Positions 24,791 through 33,508 of a stretch of 64,000 nucleotides of DNA are shown here, piece by piece (within the stretch, counting starts at the first letter, position 1; every line of letters begins with the position of its first letter). The notes under the pieces were generated by a model. That model was not told the origin of the DNA. It worked only from the letters and a program-made list of their open reading frames with translations, and did not search any database. The stretch comes from Streptomyces sp. NRRL F-5135 (GTDB taxonomy: Bacteria > Actinomycetota > Actinomycetes > Streptomycetales > Streptomycetaceae). The stretch is from contig NZ_JOHR01000005.1 of the NCBI RefSeq assembly GCF_000719775.1, positions 186,001 to 250,000 of the forward strand, read 5' to 3'. Both the position numbers and the translations under genes were made by a program.

Positions 24791-26253
24791 ACAAGCCCCT
24801 GCGACGTATCGCGCTCTTCTGCGGGCTGCTGGTCATGGCCCTGCTGATCCGCGACAACTGGCTCCAGTACGTCCGTGCCGACGAGCTCAACTCGCACAAG
24901 TACAACCGCCGTGTCCTCATCGAGCGCTACAGCCACCAGCGCGGCAACATCATCGTCGACGGCAAGCCGATCACCGGCTCGGCCAGGACCGAGGGCACCG
25001 ACTTCGTCTACAAGCGCACCTACACCGACGGCCCCATGTGGGCACCCGTCACCGGTTACGCCTCCCAGGCGTTCGACGCCAACCAGATCGAGAAGATCGA
25101 GGACGGCATCCTCACCGGCAACGACGACAAGCTCTTCTTCGACCGCACCATGAGCATGTTCACGGGCAAGAAGGAGAAGGGCGGCAACGTCGTCACCACC
25201 CTCAACAGCGCCGCCCAGAAGGCCGCGTTCGAGGGTCTCGGTGACAAGAAGGGCGCCGTCGCCGCCCTCGACCCGCAGACCGGCAAGATCCTCGCGCTGG
25301 CCTCCACCCCCAGCTACGACCCGTCCACGTTCGCGGGCAACAGCAAGGCGGACGAGAAGGCCTGGGTCGCGCTGGACAAGAAGAACAACCCCGACGACCC
25401 GATGCTCAACCGGGCCCTGCGCCAGACCTACCCGCCCGGCTCCACCTTCAAGGTGCTCACCGCCGCCGCGGCCCTGGAGCACGGCAAGGTCTCCGGACCC
25501 GACGAGCCCACCGACAGCCCGCTGCCGTGGACCATGCCCGGGACGACCCAGGAGTTGCCGAACGAGGGCGACCTGCCCTGCAAGAACGCCACCCTCCGCG
25601 AGGCGCTGCGCGTGTCCTGCAACACCGTTTTCGGCAAGCTGGGCGCGGACCTCGGCAAGGACAAGATGCTGGAGACCGCGAAGAAGTTCGGCTTCAACGA
25701 GGAGCAGTACACCCCGGTCCGCGTCGAGAAGTCCGTCTTCCCCGAGGACATCAACGAATCACAGACCGCGCTCTCGTCCATCGGCCAGTTCGACACCCGC
25801 GCCACCCCCCTCCAGATGGCCATGATCGCCTCCGCGGTCGCCAACGACGGCAAGCTGATGAAGCCGTACATGGTCGACCGGCTGGAAGCCCCCAACCTGG
25901 ACGTCCTGGAGAAGAACGAGCCGGAGGAGATGAGCCGGCCGCTGTCCCAGGAGCACGCCCAGATGCTCCAGAGCATCATGGAGACCGTCGTCGACAAGGG
26001 CACGGGCACCAAGGCGAAGATCCCGAACGTGACCGTCGGCGGCAAGACCGGTACGGCGCAGCACGGCGAGAACAACGACCAGAACCCGTACGCGTGGTTC
26101 ATCTCGTACGCCAAGACGGACAGCGGCTCCCCCGTGGCCGTGGCGGTCGTGGTCGAGGACGGCAGCGCCAGCCGCGACGACATCTCCGGAGGCGGCCTCG
26201 CCGCCCCCATCGCGAAGGACGTCATGAAAGCGGTCATCGACGGTAAGCAGTGA
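24787..26253 (+). CDS. pbpA: class B penicillin-binding protein PbpA
   Basis: 488 residues. One N-terminal membrane anchor (ALFCGLLVMALLI), a non-catalytic pedestal domain, then the transpeptidase domain. The catalytic motifs are STFK (Ser219), SCN (277-279) and KTGT. It cross-links peptidoglycan made by the SEDS partner encoded immediately upstream. GTG start at 24787 inside the rodA stop. The stretch between its stop and pknB is 168 bp. Confidence 0.94.
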   Translation: MNKPLRRIALFCGLLVMALLIRDNWLQYVRADELNSHKYNRRVLIERYSHQRGNIIVDGKPITGSARTEGTDFVYKRTYTDGPMWAPVTGYASQAFDANQIEKIEDGILTGNDDKLFFDRTMSMFTGKKEKGGNVVTTLNSAAQKAAFEGLGDKKGAVAALDPQTGKILALASTPSYDPSTFAGNSKADEKAWVALDKKNNPDDPMLNRALRQTYPPGSTFKVLTAAAALEHGKVSGPDEPTDSPLPWTMPGTTQELPNEGDLPCKNATLREALRVSCNTVFGKLGADLGKDKMLETAKKFGFNEEQYTPVRVEKSVFPEDINESQTALSSIGQFDTRATPLQMAMIASAVANDGKLMKPYMVDRLEAPNLDVLEKNEPEEMSRPLSQEHAQMLQSIMETVVDKGTGTKAKIPNVTVGGKTGTAQHGENNDQNPYAWFISYAKTDSGSPVAVAVVVEDGSASRDDISGGGLAAPIAKDVMKAVIDGKQ

Positions 26254-26421
26254 CGCCGGTCACGGCTCACATCCATATCTGCACATTGCGATACCGGTCG
26301 TGTATCAGGTGCCCGTTAGGGGCCAACCGGGTACGGCGTGCCCGGTAGCGTAGGCGCGAGCAGCACACCGCCGGACCACACACGGGTGCGGTCGGGATCG
26401 ACGGAGAGGGCTGGAACAGTT

Positions 26422-28449
26422 ATGGAAGAGCCGCGTCGCCTCGGCGGCCGGTACGAGCTGGGCTCGGTGCTCGGCCGTGGTGGCATGGCCGAGGTCTACC
26501 TCGCCCACGACACCCGCCTCGGCCGTAGCGTCGCCGTGAAGACACTGCGGGCCGACCTGGCCCGCGATCCGTCGTTCCAGGCCCGGTTCCGCCGAGAGGC
26601 CCAGTCGGCCGCCTCGCTCAACCACCCCGCGATCGTCGCCGTGTACGACACGGGCGAGGACTACCTCGACGGGGTCTCCCTGCCGTACATCGTGATGGAG
26701 CACGTCGACGGCTCGACCCTGCGGGAGCTGTTGCACTCCGGGCGCCGGCTGCTGCCCGAGCGCACGCTGGAGATGACCATCGGCATCCTCCAGGCGCTGG
26801 AGTACTCGCACCGCAACGGCATCGTCCACCGCGACATCAAGCCGGCGAACGTCATGCTGACGCGCACCGGCCAGGTCAAGGTCATGGACTTCGGCATCGC
26901 CCGCGCCATGGGCGACTCCGGCATGACGATGACCCAGACCTCGGCCGTCATCGGCACCGCCCAGTACCTCTCCCCGGAGCAGGCCAAGGGCGAGCAGGTC
27001 GACGCGCGGTCCGACCTCTACTCCACCGGCTGTCTGCTGTACGAACTGCTGGCAGTCCGGCCCCCCTTCATCGGCGACTCCCCGGTCGCCGTCGCGTACC
27101 AGCACGTACGCGAGGAGCCGCAGCCGCCGAGCGTCTTCGACCCCGAGATCTCGCCCGAGATGGACGCGATCGTCCTGAAGGCCCTGGTCAAGGACCCGGA
27201 CTACCGCTACCAGTCCGCCGACGAGATGCGCGCAGACATCGAGGCGTGCCTCGACGGACAGCCCGTCGCCGCGACCGCCGCCATGGGAGCGGTGGGCTAC
27301 GGCGCCGGCTACGCGGGGGACAACCAGGCGACGACGGCGATGCCCGCGACCGCCCCGGGCGCCGCCGGCCAGACCTCGATGCTCCCCCCGGTGAACCCGG
27401 ACGACGGCGGCTTCGGCTACGACGACCGCCAGGGCAGGCGCCGGCAGGCCCCGAAGAAGTCCAACACCTCCACGATCCTGCTGGTGGTCGCGGGCGTCCT
27501 GGTACTGATCGGCGCGATCCTGATCGGCAGGGCGGTCTTCGCCGACAAGGGGGACAGCGGTGAGGTCGCGGTCCCCCAGCTCGTCGGCAAGACGCTCGAA
27601 GAGGCACAACAACTCGCCACCAACGCGAGCGTGAAGGTCACCGAGTCCGGCCGGGAGCGCTGCGACCAGCCCAAGGACGCCATCTGCTCGCAGATCCCGG
27701 CGAGCGGCACGATGCAGCAGGGCGAGACCCTTCAGGTCGTCATCTCGGACGGCGCCCCGCAGATCAAGGTCCCCGACGTCACCCAGAAGGACGTGGACAA
27801 CGCCACCGACATACTCAAGTCCGACGGATTCAAGGTCGAGACCAAGCAGATCGAGTCCGACGAGGACCCGGGCACCGTGGTCAGCCAGGATCCGGAGGGC
27901 GGCACGAAGGTCGAGCAGAAGTCCACGATCACGCTGTCGATCGCCAAGACGGAGCAGTTCCCCGTCCCGCAGGTGGTGGGCAACCAGTTCGACGCCGCCA
28001 AGAGCCAGTTGGAAGGGCTCGGCCTCTCGGTCGTACGCAACGACGTGGACGGCGAACAGCCCGCGGGCACCGTCACGGCGCAGGACCCGTCTCCCAGCAC
28101 CCAGGTGTCCAAGGGCGACCAGGTCACGCTGAGCGTCTCCAAGGGTCCGCAGCAGGAAAAGGTCAGGATCCCCGACGGTCTGGCAGGCAAGCGCTTCGGC
28201 GAGGTCCAGGGCGCGCTCCAGGGTCTGGGGCTCAATGTCGCGCCCGGTCCCAACTCGTCCACCGATCCCAATGCCTTCGTCGTGAGCGTCGACCCAGGTT
28301 CGGGAACCGAGGTCAACAAGGGCGACACCGTCACGGTCACCACCATCGGCGGCCAGAACGGCAACGGCGGGAACGGTAACGGCGGAAACAACGGAGACAA
28401 CGGAGACAACGGCCCTGGCGGCGGCTTCTTCGCCGGCGTCGGCGGCTGA
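26422..28449 (+). CDS. pknB: PASTA-domain Ser/Thr protein kinase PknB
   Basis: 675 residues. Cytoplasmic Hanks kinase (about 10-275) with GRGGMAEV, Lys40, HRDIKPAN (136-143) and DFG (156-158); the activation loop has TMTQTSAVIGTAQY. A juxtamembrane linker leads to one membrane helix (about 351-373), then four extracellular PASTA repeats (about 380-655), which bind muropeptides or lipid II. The tail is Gly/Asn-rich. The start is the ATG at 26422 after GGAGAGGG; the frame is open further upstream but covers the promoter gap. It phosphorylates FhaA, FhaB and division proteins in relatives. A perfect 20-bp hairpin terminates it. Confidence 0.95.
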   Translation: MEEPRRLGGRYELGSVLGRGGMAEVYLAHDTRLGRSVAVKTLRADLARDPSFQARFRREAQSAASLNHPAIVAVYDTGEDYLDGVSLPYIVMEHVDGSTLRELLHSGRRLLPERTLEMTIGILQALEYSHRNGIVHRDIKPANVMLTRTGQVKVMDFGIARAMGDSGMTMTQTSAVIGTAQYLSPEQAKGEQVDARSDLYSTGCLLYELLAVRPPFIGDSPVAVAYQHVREEPQPPSVFDPEISPEMDAIVLKALVKDPDYRYQSADEMRADIEACLDGQPVAATAAMGAVGYGAGYAGDNQATTAMPATAPGAAGQTSMLPPVNPDDGGFGYDDRQGRRRQAPKKSNTSTILLVVAGVLVLIGAILIGRAVFADKGDSGEVAVPQLVGKTLEEAQQLATNASVKVTESGRERCDQPKDAICSQIPASGTMQQGETLQVVISDGAPQIKVPDVTQKDVDNATDILKSDGFKVETKQIESDEDPGTVVSQDPEGGTKVEQKSTITLSIAKTEQFPVPQVVGNQFDAAKSQLEGLGLSVVRNDVDGEQPAGTVTAQDPSPSTQVSKGDQVTLSVSKGPQQEKVRIPDGLAGKRFGEVQGALQGLGLNVAPGPNSSTDPNAFVVSVDPGSGTEVNKGDTVTVTTIGGQNGNGGNGNGGNNGDNGDNGPGGGFFAGVGG

Positions 28450-28483
28450 CGGCCGACGCCGACGCCGACGGCGACCCGTCGAA

Positions 28484-28528
28484 CGCCGATGGCCCCGACA
28501 CCCACTCAGGGTGTCGGGGCCATCGGCG
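28484..28528. terminator. bidirectional terminator between pknB and the class E sortase
   Basis: Perfect 20-bp stem (28484-28503 with 28509-28528, left arm CGCCGATGGCCCCGACACCC) and a 5-nt loop ACTCA. It separates convergent genes. Confidence 0.92.
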
Positions 28529-28544
28529 TAACAGGGGCCCGTCC

Positions 28545-29378
28545 TCAGCTCAGTTCGCGCGGAGGCGTGCGCTCCTTGTCGACCTTCTCCGTACGGTCCA
28601 GTTCGGCCCACACGATGTAGCGGAAGTCCGAGGTGTAGATAGGCGTGCAGGTCGTCAGCGTCAGATAGCGACCGGGCTTGGTCTTTCCCGACTCCTCCGG
28701 GACCGGCTGAAGCACGTCCACGTTGTACTTCGACGTTTTCGGCAGCGTCTTGAAGACCTTGTAGATGTACCAGGTGTCCCGGGTTTCGAAAACGACCGGA
28801 TCGCCGTCCTTGAGCTTGTGGATGTTGTGGAACCGCGCGCCGTGGCCGTCCCGGTGCGCGGCCAGGGAGAAGTTGCCCTTCTCGTCCCAGGGGAGCGCGG
28901 ACTTGACCGGATCCGTGTAGTAGCCGGCGATCCCGTTGTTCAGCGCCGAGGTGCTGGTGCCCTTCTTGACGAGCACTTCGCCGCTGTCCATCGCCGGGAC
29001 GTGGAGGAACCCGATGCCGTCCTCGGAGTCGAAGGCGCGGGGCGTCCCCTTGGGTGCCTCACGCGCCCAGTCGTGCCGCATCTCGTCGCCCTGTTTGGCG
29101 GACTCGCGGTCGGCCAGGACGTTCGTCCACCACAGCGAGTAGACGACGAAGAGACCCATCACCACGCCCGCGGTGATGAGCAGTTCGCCGAGGACGCTGA
29201 CCACGGACGCGAGACGCCTCCTGCGGCCCTTTCGCGGACGGGCCGGGGGCGGCGTCACCGACGACGCGGCGTCCGGCGCGGCGGGTTCCGGTGCCGACCG
29301 CGGCGGGCCCGGGGCGGGCGGGGTGTCCTCGCGCTCGGCGCGCTCGGCGCGCTCATCGTCGTGCTTGCTCCCTGCCAC
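28545..29378 (-). CDS. srtE2: class E sortase (SrtE2-like)
   Basis: 277 residues. A disordered acidic/Pro-rich N-terminus, one membrane helix (LGELLITAGVVMGLFVVYS, about 62-82), then an extracytoplasmic sortase domain. Catalytic residues: His in LAAHRDGHG, Cys in LTLTTCTPIYTSDF and Arg in FRYIVW. Class E sortases cleave LAxTG signals and in streptomycetes attach long chaplins to the wall. The neighbour at 29449 is a paralogue; the order relative to pknB suggests SrtE2, from memory of S. coelicolor. No LAxTG substrate gene is in the window. Confidence 0.9.
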   Translation of the reverse strand: MAGSKHDDERAERAEREDTPPAPGPPRSAPEPAAPDAASSVTPPPARPRKGRRRRLASVVSVLGELLITAGVVMGLFVVYSLWWTNVLADRESAKQGDEMRHDWAREAPKGTPRAFDSEDGIGFLHVPAMDSGEVLVKKGTSTSALNNGIAGYYTDPVKSALPWDEKGNFSLAAHRDGHGARFHNIHKLKDGDPVVFETRDTWYIYKVFKTLPKTSKYNVDVLQPVPEESGKTKPGRYLTLTTCTPIYTSDFRYIVWAELDRTEKVDKERTPPRELS

Positions 29379-29448
29379 CGCGAACGCCCCTGTCCCCTGT
29401 TCCCCGTCAACGTGCCGCTGTCCTGTGTACGCGCGGTCTCACGCGGTC

Positions 29449-31020
29449 TCAGCTCACGAGAGCGTCGGGCTTGCCCTTGCTGCGTGGCCGTTCCTCCACC
29501 ATCTTGCCCCACACGATCAGACGATAGGTACTGGTGAATTCGGGCGTGCAGGTCGTCAGCGTGATGTAGCGACCGGGCCCGGTGAACCCCGAACCCGGCG
29601 GCACGGGACGGAGCACGCTCACGTTCGACGGCGGGGTCTGCGGCAGGATGCTGGCCATCTCGTACGTGTAGTACGTGTCCTGGGTCTCGACGACGATGTC
29701 GTCGCCGGGCTGGAGCTGGTTGATGTAGCGGAACGGTTCGCCGTGCGTGTTCCGGTGCCCGGCCACCGCGAAGTTGCCCTGGCGGGCGGACGGCATCGCC
29801 GTCTTGAGGCCGCCCTCCGCGTAGTGCCCCACCATTCCGCGGTCGAGGACCTGCGTCTTGCTGATGCCCTCGGCGATCGGCACCACGACGTCCAGCTTCG
29901 GTATGTACATGATGGCGAAGCCCTGTCCGGGCCGGAAGGCGTCGGGCTTGCGGCCCTTGGCCCAGCCGTCCTGGATCTGGTTCGTCTGGTCGCCGGCGTA
30001 GGCACCGGCACGGACGTTGGTCCACCAGAGCTGGTACGTGACGAACAGCAGCATCACGACGCCGAAGGTGATGAACAGCTCGCCGACCACCCGGCTGACG
30101 ATGACGGCCGGGCTCTCCTTGAGTGCGCGGGCCGCGCGGCGCGCCTCGACGCGGGAGAGCGGCCGGGAGGCCGCCGCCGCCTCGGACCGGGCCCCGGCAC
30201 CGGCACCGGCCGGTACCGCAGCCGTCCCCGTCGCGGCGGACGCCGCGCGTCTGCGCCCCCGCCCGCCCCCTTTCGCGGCCCGGCGCCGCTCGGCCCGGCC
30301 GCCCGTACGGGGCTCCCCGGCCTCTCCCGCCCCCGGTGCGGCGGCACGACGCGTGTCGCGCGTACGCAGCCCCACGGTCTCGTCGTCCGAGGGGCCGATG
30401 ACGGGGAGGACCGCCGTGGCCGCCTGATCCGGCGCGGGGGGCTCCGGAGCGGGAGATTGCGGTCCGGGAGGCCCCTGTACGGAGAACTCCCGCACGCCCG
30501 GTCCGGCCGGGCCCGCCGGCCCTGCGGGCGGCGCCGATGCCCGTCCTGGTGGCCGTAGGGGGCCCGGCGCCGGTACGGGGCCGGGCCCCGCCGCTCCCGG
30601 CCCCGCCGGCCGCTCGCCCTCGGGCGACCAGGGCGCGCCGTGCCGTCTGCGCCGTCCCTGTCCGGGCCGCACCGGTCCTGGCTGCCCCGCGGCGTGGTCC
30701 CGCGGGGGCCCCGGGAATGCCGGGCCCGGCGCGTCCGGCTGTCCCTCCCGCTGCCGACCGCGGTGGCGGCCGCCCTGTCTCCGGCCCGGTTCCGGGGGCG
30801 GCGGCTGTCCGTCGGGAAGCGGATCGTTCAGCGGGTCCACCGGCCTCTCCGCCCCCGGCGCGTCGGCGCCCTCGTACGGTCCCCGGCCGTACGCCCCCTG
30901 CTCGTGCGACGGCGTTCCCTGCCCGTACGAGCCCTGCCCGTACGGACTCTGCTCGTGCCGTCCGTACTCCCCGTACGGATCTCCGGGACCCGTACCGTGC
31001 TCGGGACGGGGTTCGGTCAC
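29449..31020 (-). CDS. srtE1: class E sortase with a long disordered N-terminus (SrtE1-like)
   Basis: 523 residues, about twice the catalytic size because the first 260 or so residues are Gly/Pro/Arg/Gln-rich and disordered, including tandem YGQGS/YGQGT-type units near residue 25. A membrane helix (VVGELFITFGVVMLLFVTYQ) is followed by the sortase domain with His in VAGHRNTHGE, Cys in TLTTCTPEFTSTYR and the Arg after it. The GTG at 31020 overlaps the pabA stop (GTGA). The paralogue lies 70 bp downstream. The long tail has low coding constraint, so the true start is uncertain; the coupling supports this one. Confidence 0.86.
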   Translation of the reverse strand: MTEPRPEHGTGPGDPYGEYGRHEQSPYGQGSYGQGTPSHEQGAYGRGPYEGADAPGAERPVDPLNDPLPDGQPPPPEPGRRQGGRHRGRQREGQPDAPGPAFPGPPRDHAAGQPGPVRPGQGRRRRHGAPWSPEGERPAGPGAAGPGPVPAPGPLRPPGRASAPPAGPAGPAGPGVREFSVQGPPGPQSPAPEPPAPDQAATAVLPVIGPSDDETVGLRTRDTRRAAAPGAGEAGEPRTGGRAERRRAAKGGGRGRRRAASAATGTAAVPAGAGAGARSEAAAASRPLSRVEARRAARALKESPAVIVSRVVGELFITFGVVMLLFVTYQLWWTNVRAGAYAGDQTNQIQDGWAKGRKPDAFRPGQGFAIMYIPKLDVVVPIAEGISKTQVLDRGMVGHYAEGGLKTAMPSARQGNFAVAGHRNTHGEPFRYINQLQPGDDIVVETQDTYYTYEMASILPQTPPSNVSVLRPVPPGSGFTGPGRYITLTTCTPEFTSTYRLIVWGKMVEERPRSKGKPDALVS

Positions 31021-31655
31021 GCGAACGCCTTGCCCACCACCGGCGCCAGGCCCTCCGACCGGCCCACCGCGCCCGGGTCACCGCACCGCGTCAGCCAGTT
31101 GGCCAGCATCAGGTGGCCGTATTCGGTGAGCACCGACTCGGGGTGGAACTGCACGCCCTCGACCGGCAGTTCTCGGTGGCGCAGCCCCATGACGATGCCG
31201 TCCTCGGTCCGCGCCGTGACCTCCAGCTCGGCCGGCAGCTCGGCGGGCTCCGCGGCCAGCGAGTGGTAGCGGGTGGCGGTGAACGGCGAGGGCAGCCCCG
31301 CGAAGACGCCCCGCCCCTCGTGCAGGACCAGCGATGTCTTTCCGTGCAGCAGCTCGGGGGCGCGGCCGACGACACCGCCGTACGCCACCGCCATCGACTG
31401 CATGCCGAGGCAGACGCCGAAGACGGGCACGCCGGTCGCGGCGCAGTGGCGCACCATGTCGACGCAGACACCGGCCTGTTCGGGAGTGCCGGGGCCGGGG
31501 GAGAGCAGGACGCCGTCGAAGCCGTCCTGGGCGTGCGAGGTGGCCACCTCGTCGTTGCGCAGGACCTCGCACTCGGCGCCCAGCTGGTACAGGTACTGGA
31601 CGAGGTTGAAGACGAAGCTGTCGTAGTTGTCCACGACGAGAATGCGCGCGCTCAT
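31017..31655 (-). CDS. pabA: class I glutamine amidotransferase, PabA/TrpG type
   Basis: 212 residues. It releases ammonia from glutamine for aminodeoxychorismate or anthranilate synthase. Motifs: ILVVDNYDSFVFNLVQYL, LLSPGPGTPEQAG (oxyanion region), FGVCLGMQSMA (nucleophile Cys) and VEGVQFHPESVLTEYG (His and Glu). The large subunit is not in the window, so folate versus tryptophan use is undecided. The ATG at 31655 overlaps the stop of the small membrane gene upstream (ATGA), and its own stop overlaps the sortase start. Confidence 0.9.
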   Translation of the reverse strand: MSARILVVDNYDSFVFNLVQYLYQLGAECEVLRNDEVATSHAQDGFDGVLLSPGPGTPEQAGVCVDMVRHCAATGVPVFGVCLGMQSMAVAYGGVVGRAPELLHGKTSLVLHEGRGVFAGLPSPFTATRYHSLAAEPAELPAELEVTARTEDGIVMGLRHRELPVEGVQFHPESVLTEYGHLMLANWLTRCGDPGAVGRSEGLAPVVGKAFA

Positions 31656-31825
31656 CCGGCAGCTCCTGCTCCGTCGACGGTGACATCGTTGAACGGCAGC
31701 AGCGGCTCCGCCCACGGGAAGACGTACTGGAACAGCACGAAGACGACGGCGAGCGCCAGCACGAGCGAGAGCGCCGCCCGCACCCACGCGTTGCCCGGCA
31801 GATGCCGCCAGATCCAGCCGTACAT
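31652..31825 (-). CDS. small single-pass membrane protein
   Basis: 57 residues: MYGWIWRHLPGNAWVRAALS, then a membrane helix (LVLALAVVFVLFQYVFPW) and a short outer tail. GGAAGGGA lies 5-10 nt before the ATG at 31825. It is translationally coupled to pabA by an ATGA overlap. I do not know a function; equivalents beside pabA are common in streptomycetes. Confidence 0.8.
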   Translation of the reverse strand: MYGWIWRHLPGNAWVRAALSLVLALAVVFVLFQYVFPWAEPLLPFNDVTVDGAGAAG

Positions 31826-31970
31826 GCCGTCCCTTCCGTCCTGGTGCCGCCCTCGGGCGGTACGGCACCAGACTAAAGGGCACCGAGGGCATATGGGCGG
31901 CGCATGGGGCAGCTGTACGGAGGTTCGGGGTTGCTCTTCGTCACAGCCGCCCGTCCGGCGTACACCGTGG

Positions 31971-32780
31971 CTACTCCGAGGGCCGCACCGGCTCCGCGTA
32001 GTGCAGGTCCACCGTGCCCGAGTAGCCGGGGAGGGTCTCCTCGCCGCGCTCCTCAAGCTTCCAGCCCAGCCCGTACGCCTTCACGTACAGCAGGTAGTTC
32101 TGGATCGCGGGAGAATCGTCGACGGCCTTGCGCAGCCTGTCCGCGTCACCGACAGCGGTGATCTTGTATGGCGGGGAGTAGACACGCCCCTGGAGGATCA
32201 GCGTGTTGCCGACGCACCGCACGGCGCTGGTGGAGATCAGCCGCTGGTCCATCACCCGGATGCCCCGCGCGCCGCCCGCCCACAGCGCGTTGACGACCGC
32301 CTGGAGGTCCTGCTGGTGGATGACGAGGTCGTTGGGCTGGGGCTCGGGGTAGCCGGGGTTCGCGGTGGCGTCCGGCGGGGCGTCGTTCAGCGTGACGGTG
32401 AGGCTCTCACCGGTCACCTTCTCCGTCCCCGCGGACTTCTCCAGGGCGCGCAGCCCGGCGTTCTCCGCGTCGGTGGCGCCGTGGTCGCGGCGGACCAGGG
32501 TGTCGATGTCGTCCCGGAGAGCGGCGGTGGTGTCGCCCAGCTGCTGGTTCTTCCGGTCGCGCTCGTGGATCAGGTCGGAGAGCTTCAGCAGCGAGGCGTC
32601 GGTGCGGATGTTGGTGCCCTTGGCCGTGTTGAAGCTGGTGACGAAGATCAGCCCGGCGAGGCCGAAAACGGCCGCCGTGAGCAGCCGTACGGGCCGCAGG
32701 GAGGGCCTGGAGCGCGGTCCTGGCTCCCGCTCCGGGGAAGAGTCGGCCTGCTTCGGGAGAGAGTCGGCGGAATTGCTCAA
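31971..32780 (-). CDS. DUF881-family membrane protein
   Basis: 269 residues. A cytoplasmic tail, one membrane helix ([18 protein letters not shown], about 33-50), a coiled coil ([20 protein letters not shown], about 63-95) and a DUF881 domain ([26 protein letters not shown]). The family sits beside crgA in many actinobacteria and has a bitopic, FtsB/MreC-like layout; a division or wall role is inferred from this. It is divergent from crgA with a 139-bp gap holding both promoters. Confidence 0.88.
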   Translation of the reverse strand: MSNSADSLPKQADSSPEREPGPRSRPSLRPVRLLTAAVFGLAGLIFVTSFNTAKGTNIRTDASLLKLSDLIHERDRKNQQLGDTTAALRDDIDTLVRRDHGATDAENAGLRALEKSAGTEKVTGESLTVTLNDAPPDATANPGYPEPQPNDLVIHQQDLQAVVNALWAGGARGIRVMDQRLISTSAVRCVGNTLILQGRVYSPPYKITAVGDADRLRKAVDDSPAIQNYLLYVKAYGLGWKLEERGEETLPGYSGTVDLHYAEPVRPSE

Positions 32781-32919
32781 CGTACCCTTATCTCCTTCGG
32801 CGCCGCGGAAGCACTACGCTAACGGACGCCCGGGAGTGGCGTTTCCCCCTGCGCGTCGCCCAGGCAGCCCGTTTCAGTTACCTGCGCGGTCACGCAGCGC
32901 ATCGACAGGAGAGTCCCTC

Positions 32920-33177
32920 GTGCCGAAGTCACGTATCCGCAAGAAGGCCGACTTCACGCCGCCGCCGGCCGCGAAGCAGGCGGCCAGCATAAAGCTCACC
33001 AACCGGAGCTGGGTGGCCCCGGTCATGCTCGCGCTGTTTCTGATCGGGCTGGCCTGGATCGTCGTCTTCTACGTAACTGACGGTGATCTCCCGGTGGACA
33101 GCTTCGGGAACTGGAACATCGTCGTCGGCTTCGGCTTCATCGCGGCGGGGTTCGGCGTCTCCACTCAGTGGAAGTAG
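32920..33177 (+). CDS. crgA: cell division inhibitor/regulator CrgA
   Basis: 85 residues. A basic N-terminus ([15 protein letters not shown]) is followed by two membrane helices ([20 protein letters not shown] and [15 protein letters not shown]) with the [11 protein letters not shown] loop between them: the CrgA signature. CrgA coordinates FtsZ-ring growth and sporulation septation in Streptomyces. GTG start at 32920 with AGGAGA at 32907-32912; the frame upstream is open but crosses the divergent promoter region. Confidence 0.95.
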   Translation: MPKSRIRKKADFTPPPAAKQAASIKLTNRSWVAPVMLALFLIGLAWIVVFYVTDGDLPVDSFGNWNIVVGFGFIAAGFGVSTQWK

Positions 33178-33211
33178 CCGGCCCCGATGTGGGTCTGACC
33201 CACGAGGCCGG
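33178..33211 (+). terminator. crgA terminator hairpin
   Basis: CCGGCC (33178-33183), then GTGGGT-CTG-ACCCAC (33189-33203), then GGCCGG (33206-33211) fold into a two-part stem directly after the crgA stop. It contains the left arm of the 19-bp inverted repeat. Confidence 0.65.
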
Positions 33212-33415
33212 CGGGGGCTCCCGGCGGCGGAGATAGCGGATCCGCCCCACGCTCGTCAAGCTCCGCCCCGACTTATCCACAGCGTTGTCCACAGCAGGGG
33301 AAAAGGTCAGACGATCTGTGGATAACTCCACGGAATGTTGACGCCGGTGTGACCGCGTCCGCCGCTCCGCCGCCTCGCACGCCCCTTGTCGCCGCTGGTC
33401 AGACCCACATCGGGG
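33182..33415. repeat. 19-bp inverted repeat flanking a 234-bp segment
   Basis: CCCCGATGTGGGTCTGACC at 33182-33200 is exactly the reverse complement of 33397-33415. The right arm lies between a second, local inverted pair (GCCCCTTGTC at 33381-33390 and GACAAGGGGC at 33415-33424). No target-site duplication is visible. This gene-free region (33178-33508) also holds the DnaA-box cluster. Confidence 0.85.
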
Positions 33416-33473
33416 ACAAGGGGCACGCATGTTCCCCACGGCGTGCACAAGATCCACCACATACTGTGGACAA
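33273..33473. promoter_or_regulatory. cluster of four perfect DnaA boxes outside oriC
   Basis: TTATCCACA at 33273-33281, TTGTCCACA at 33285-33293, TGTGGATAA at 33317-33325 and TGTGGACAA at 33465-33473. Two face one way and two the other. The nearest part of oriC is about 19 kb away. S. coelicolor has titrating DnaA-box clusters around oriC; this looks like one, but I cannot say which. Confidence 0.75.
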
Positions 33474-33508
33474 CCATCAGGTAGGCCCGGGCGTCGGGGG
33501 TCGCCCGC

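Noticed and set aside
33182..33415. Possible MITE or insertion sequence bounded by 19-bp inverted ends
   Set aside because: No transposase and no target-site duplication; one arm also serves as part of a terminator. Kept only as an inverted repeat.
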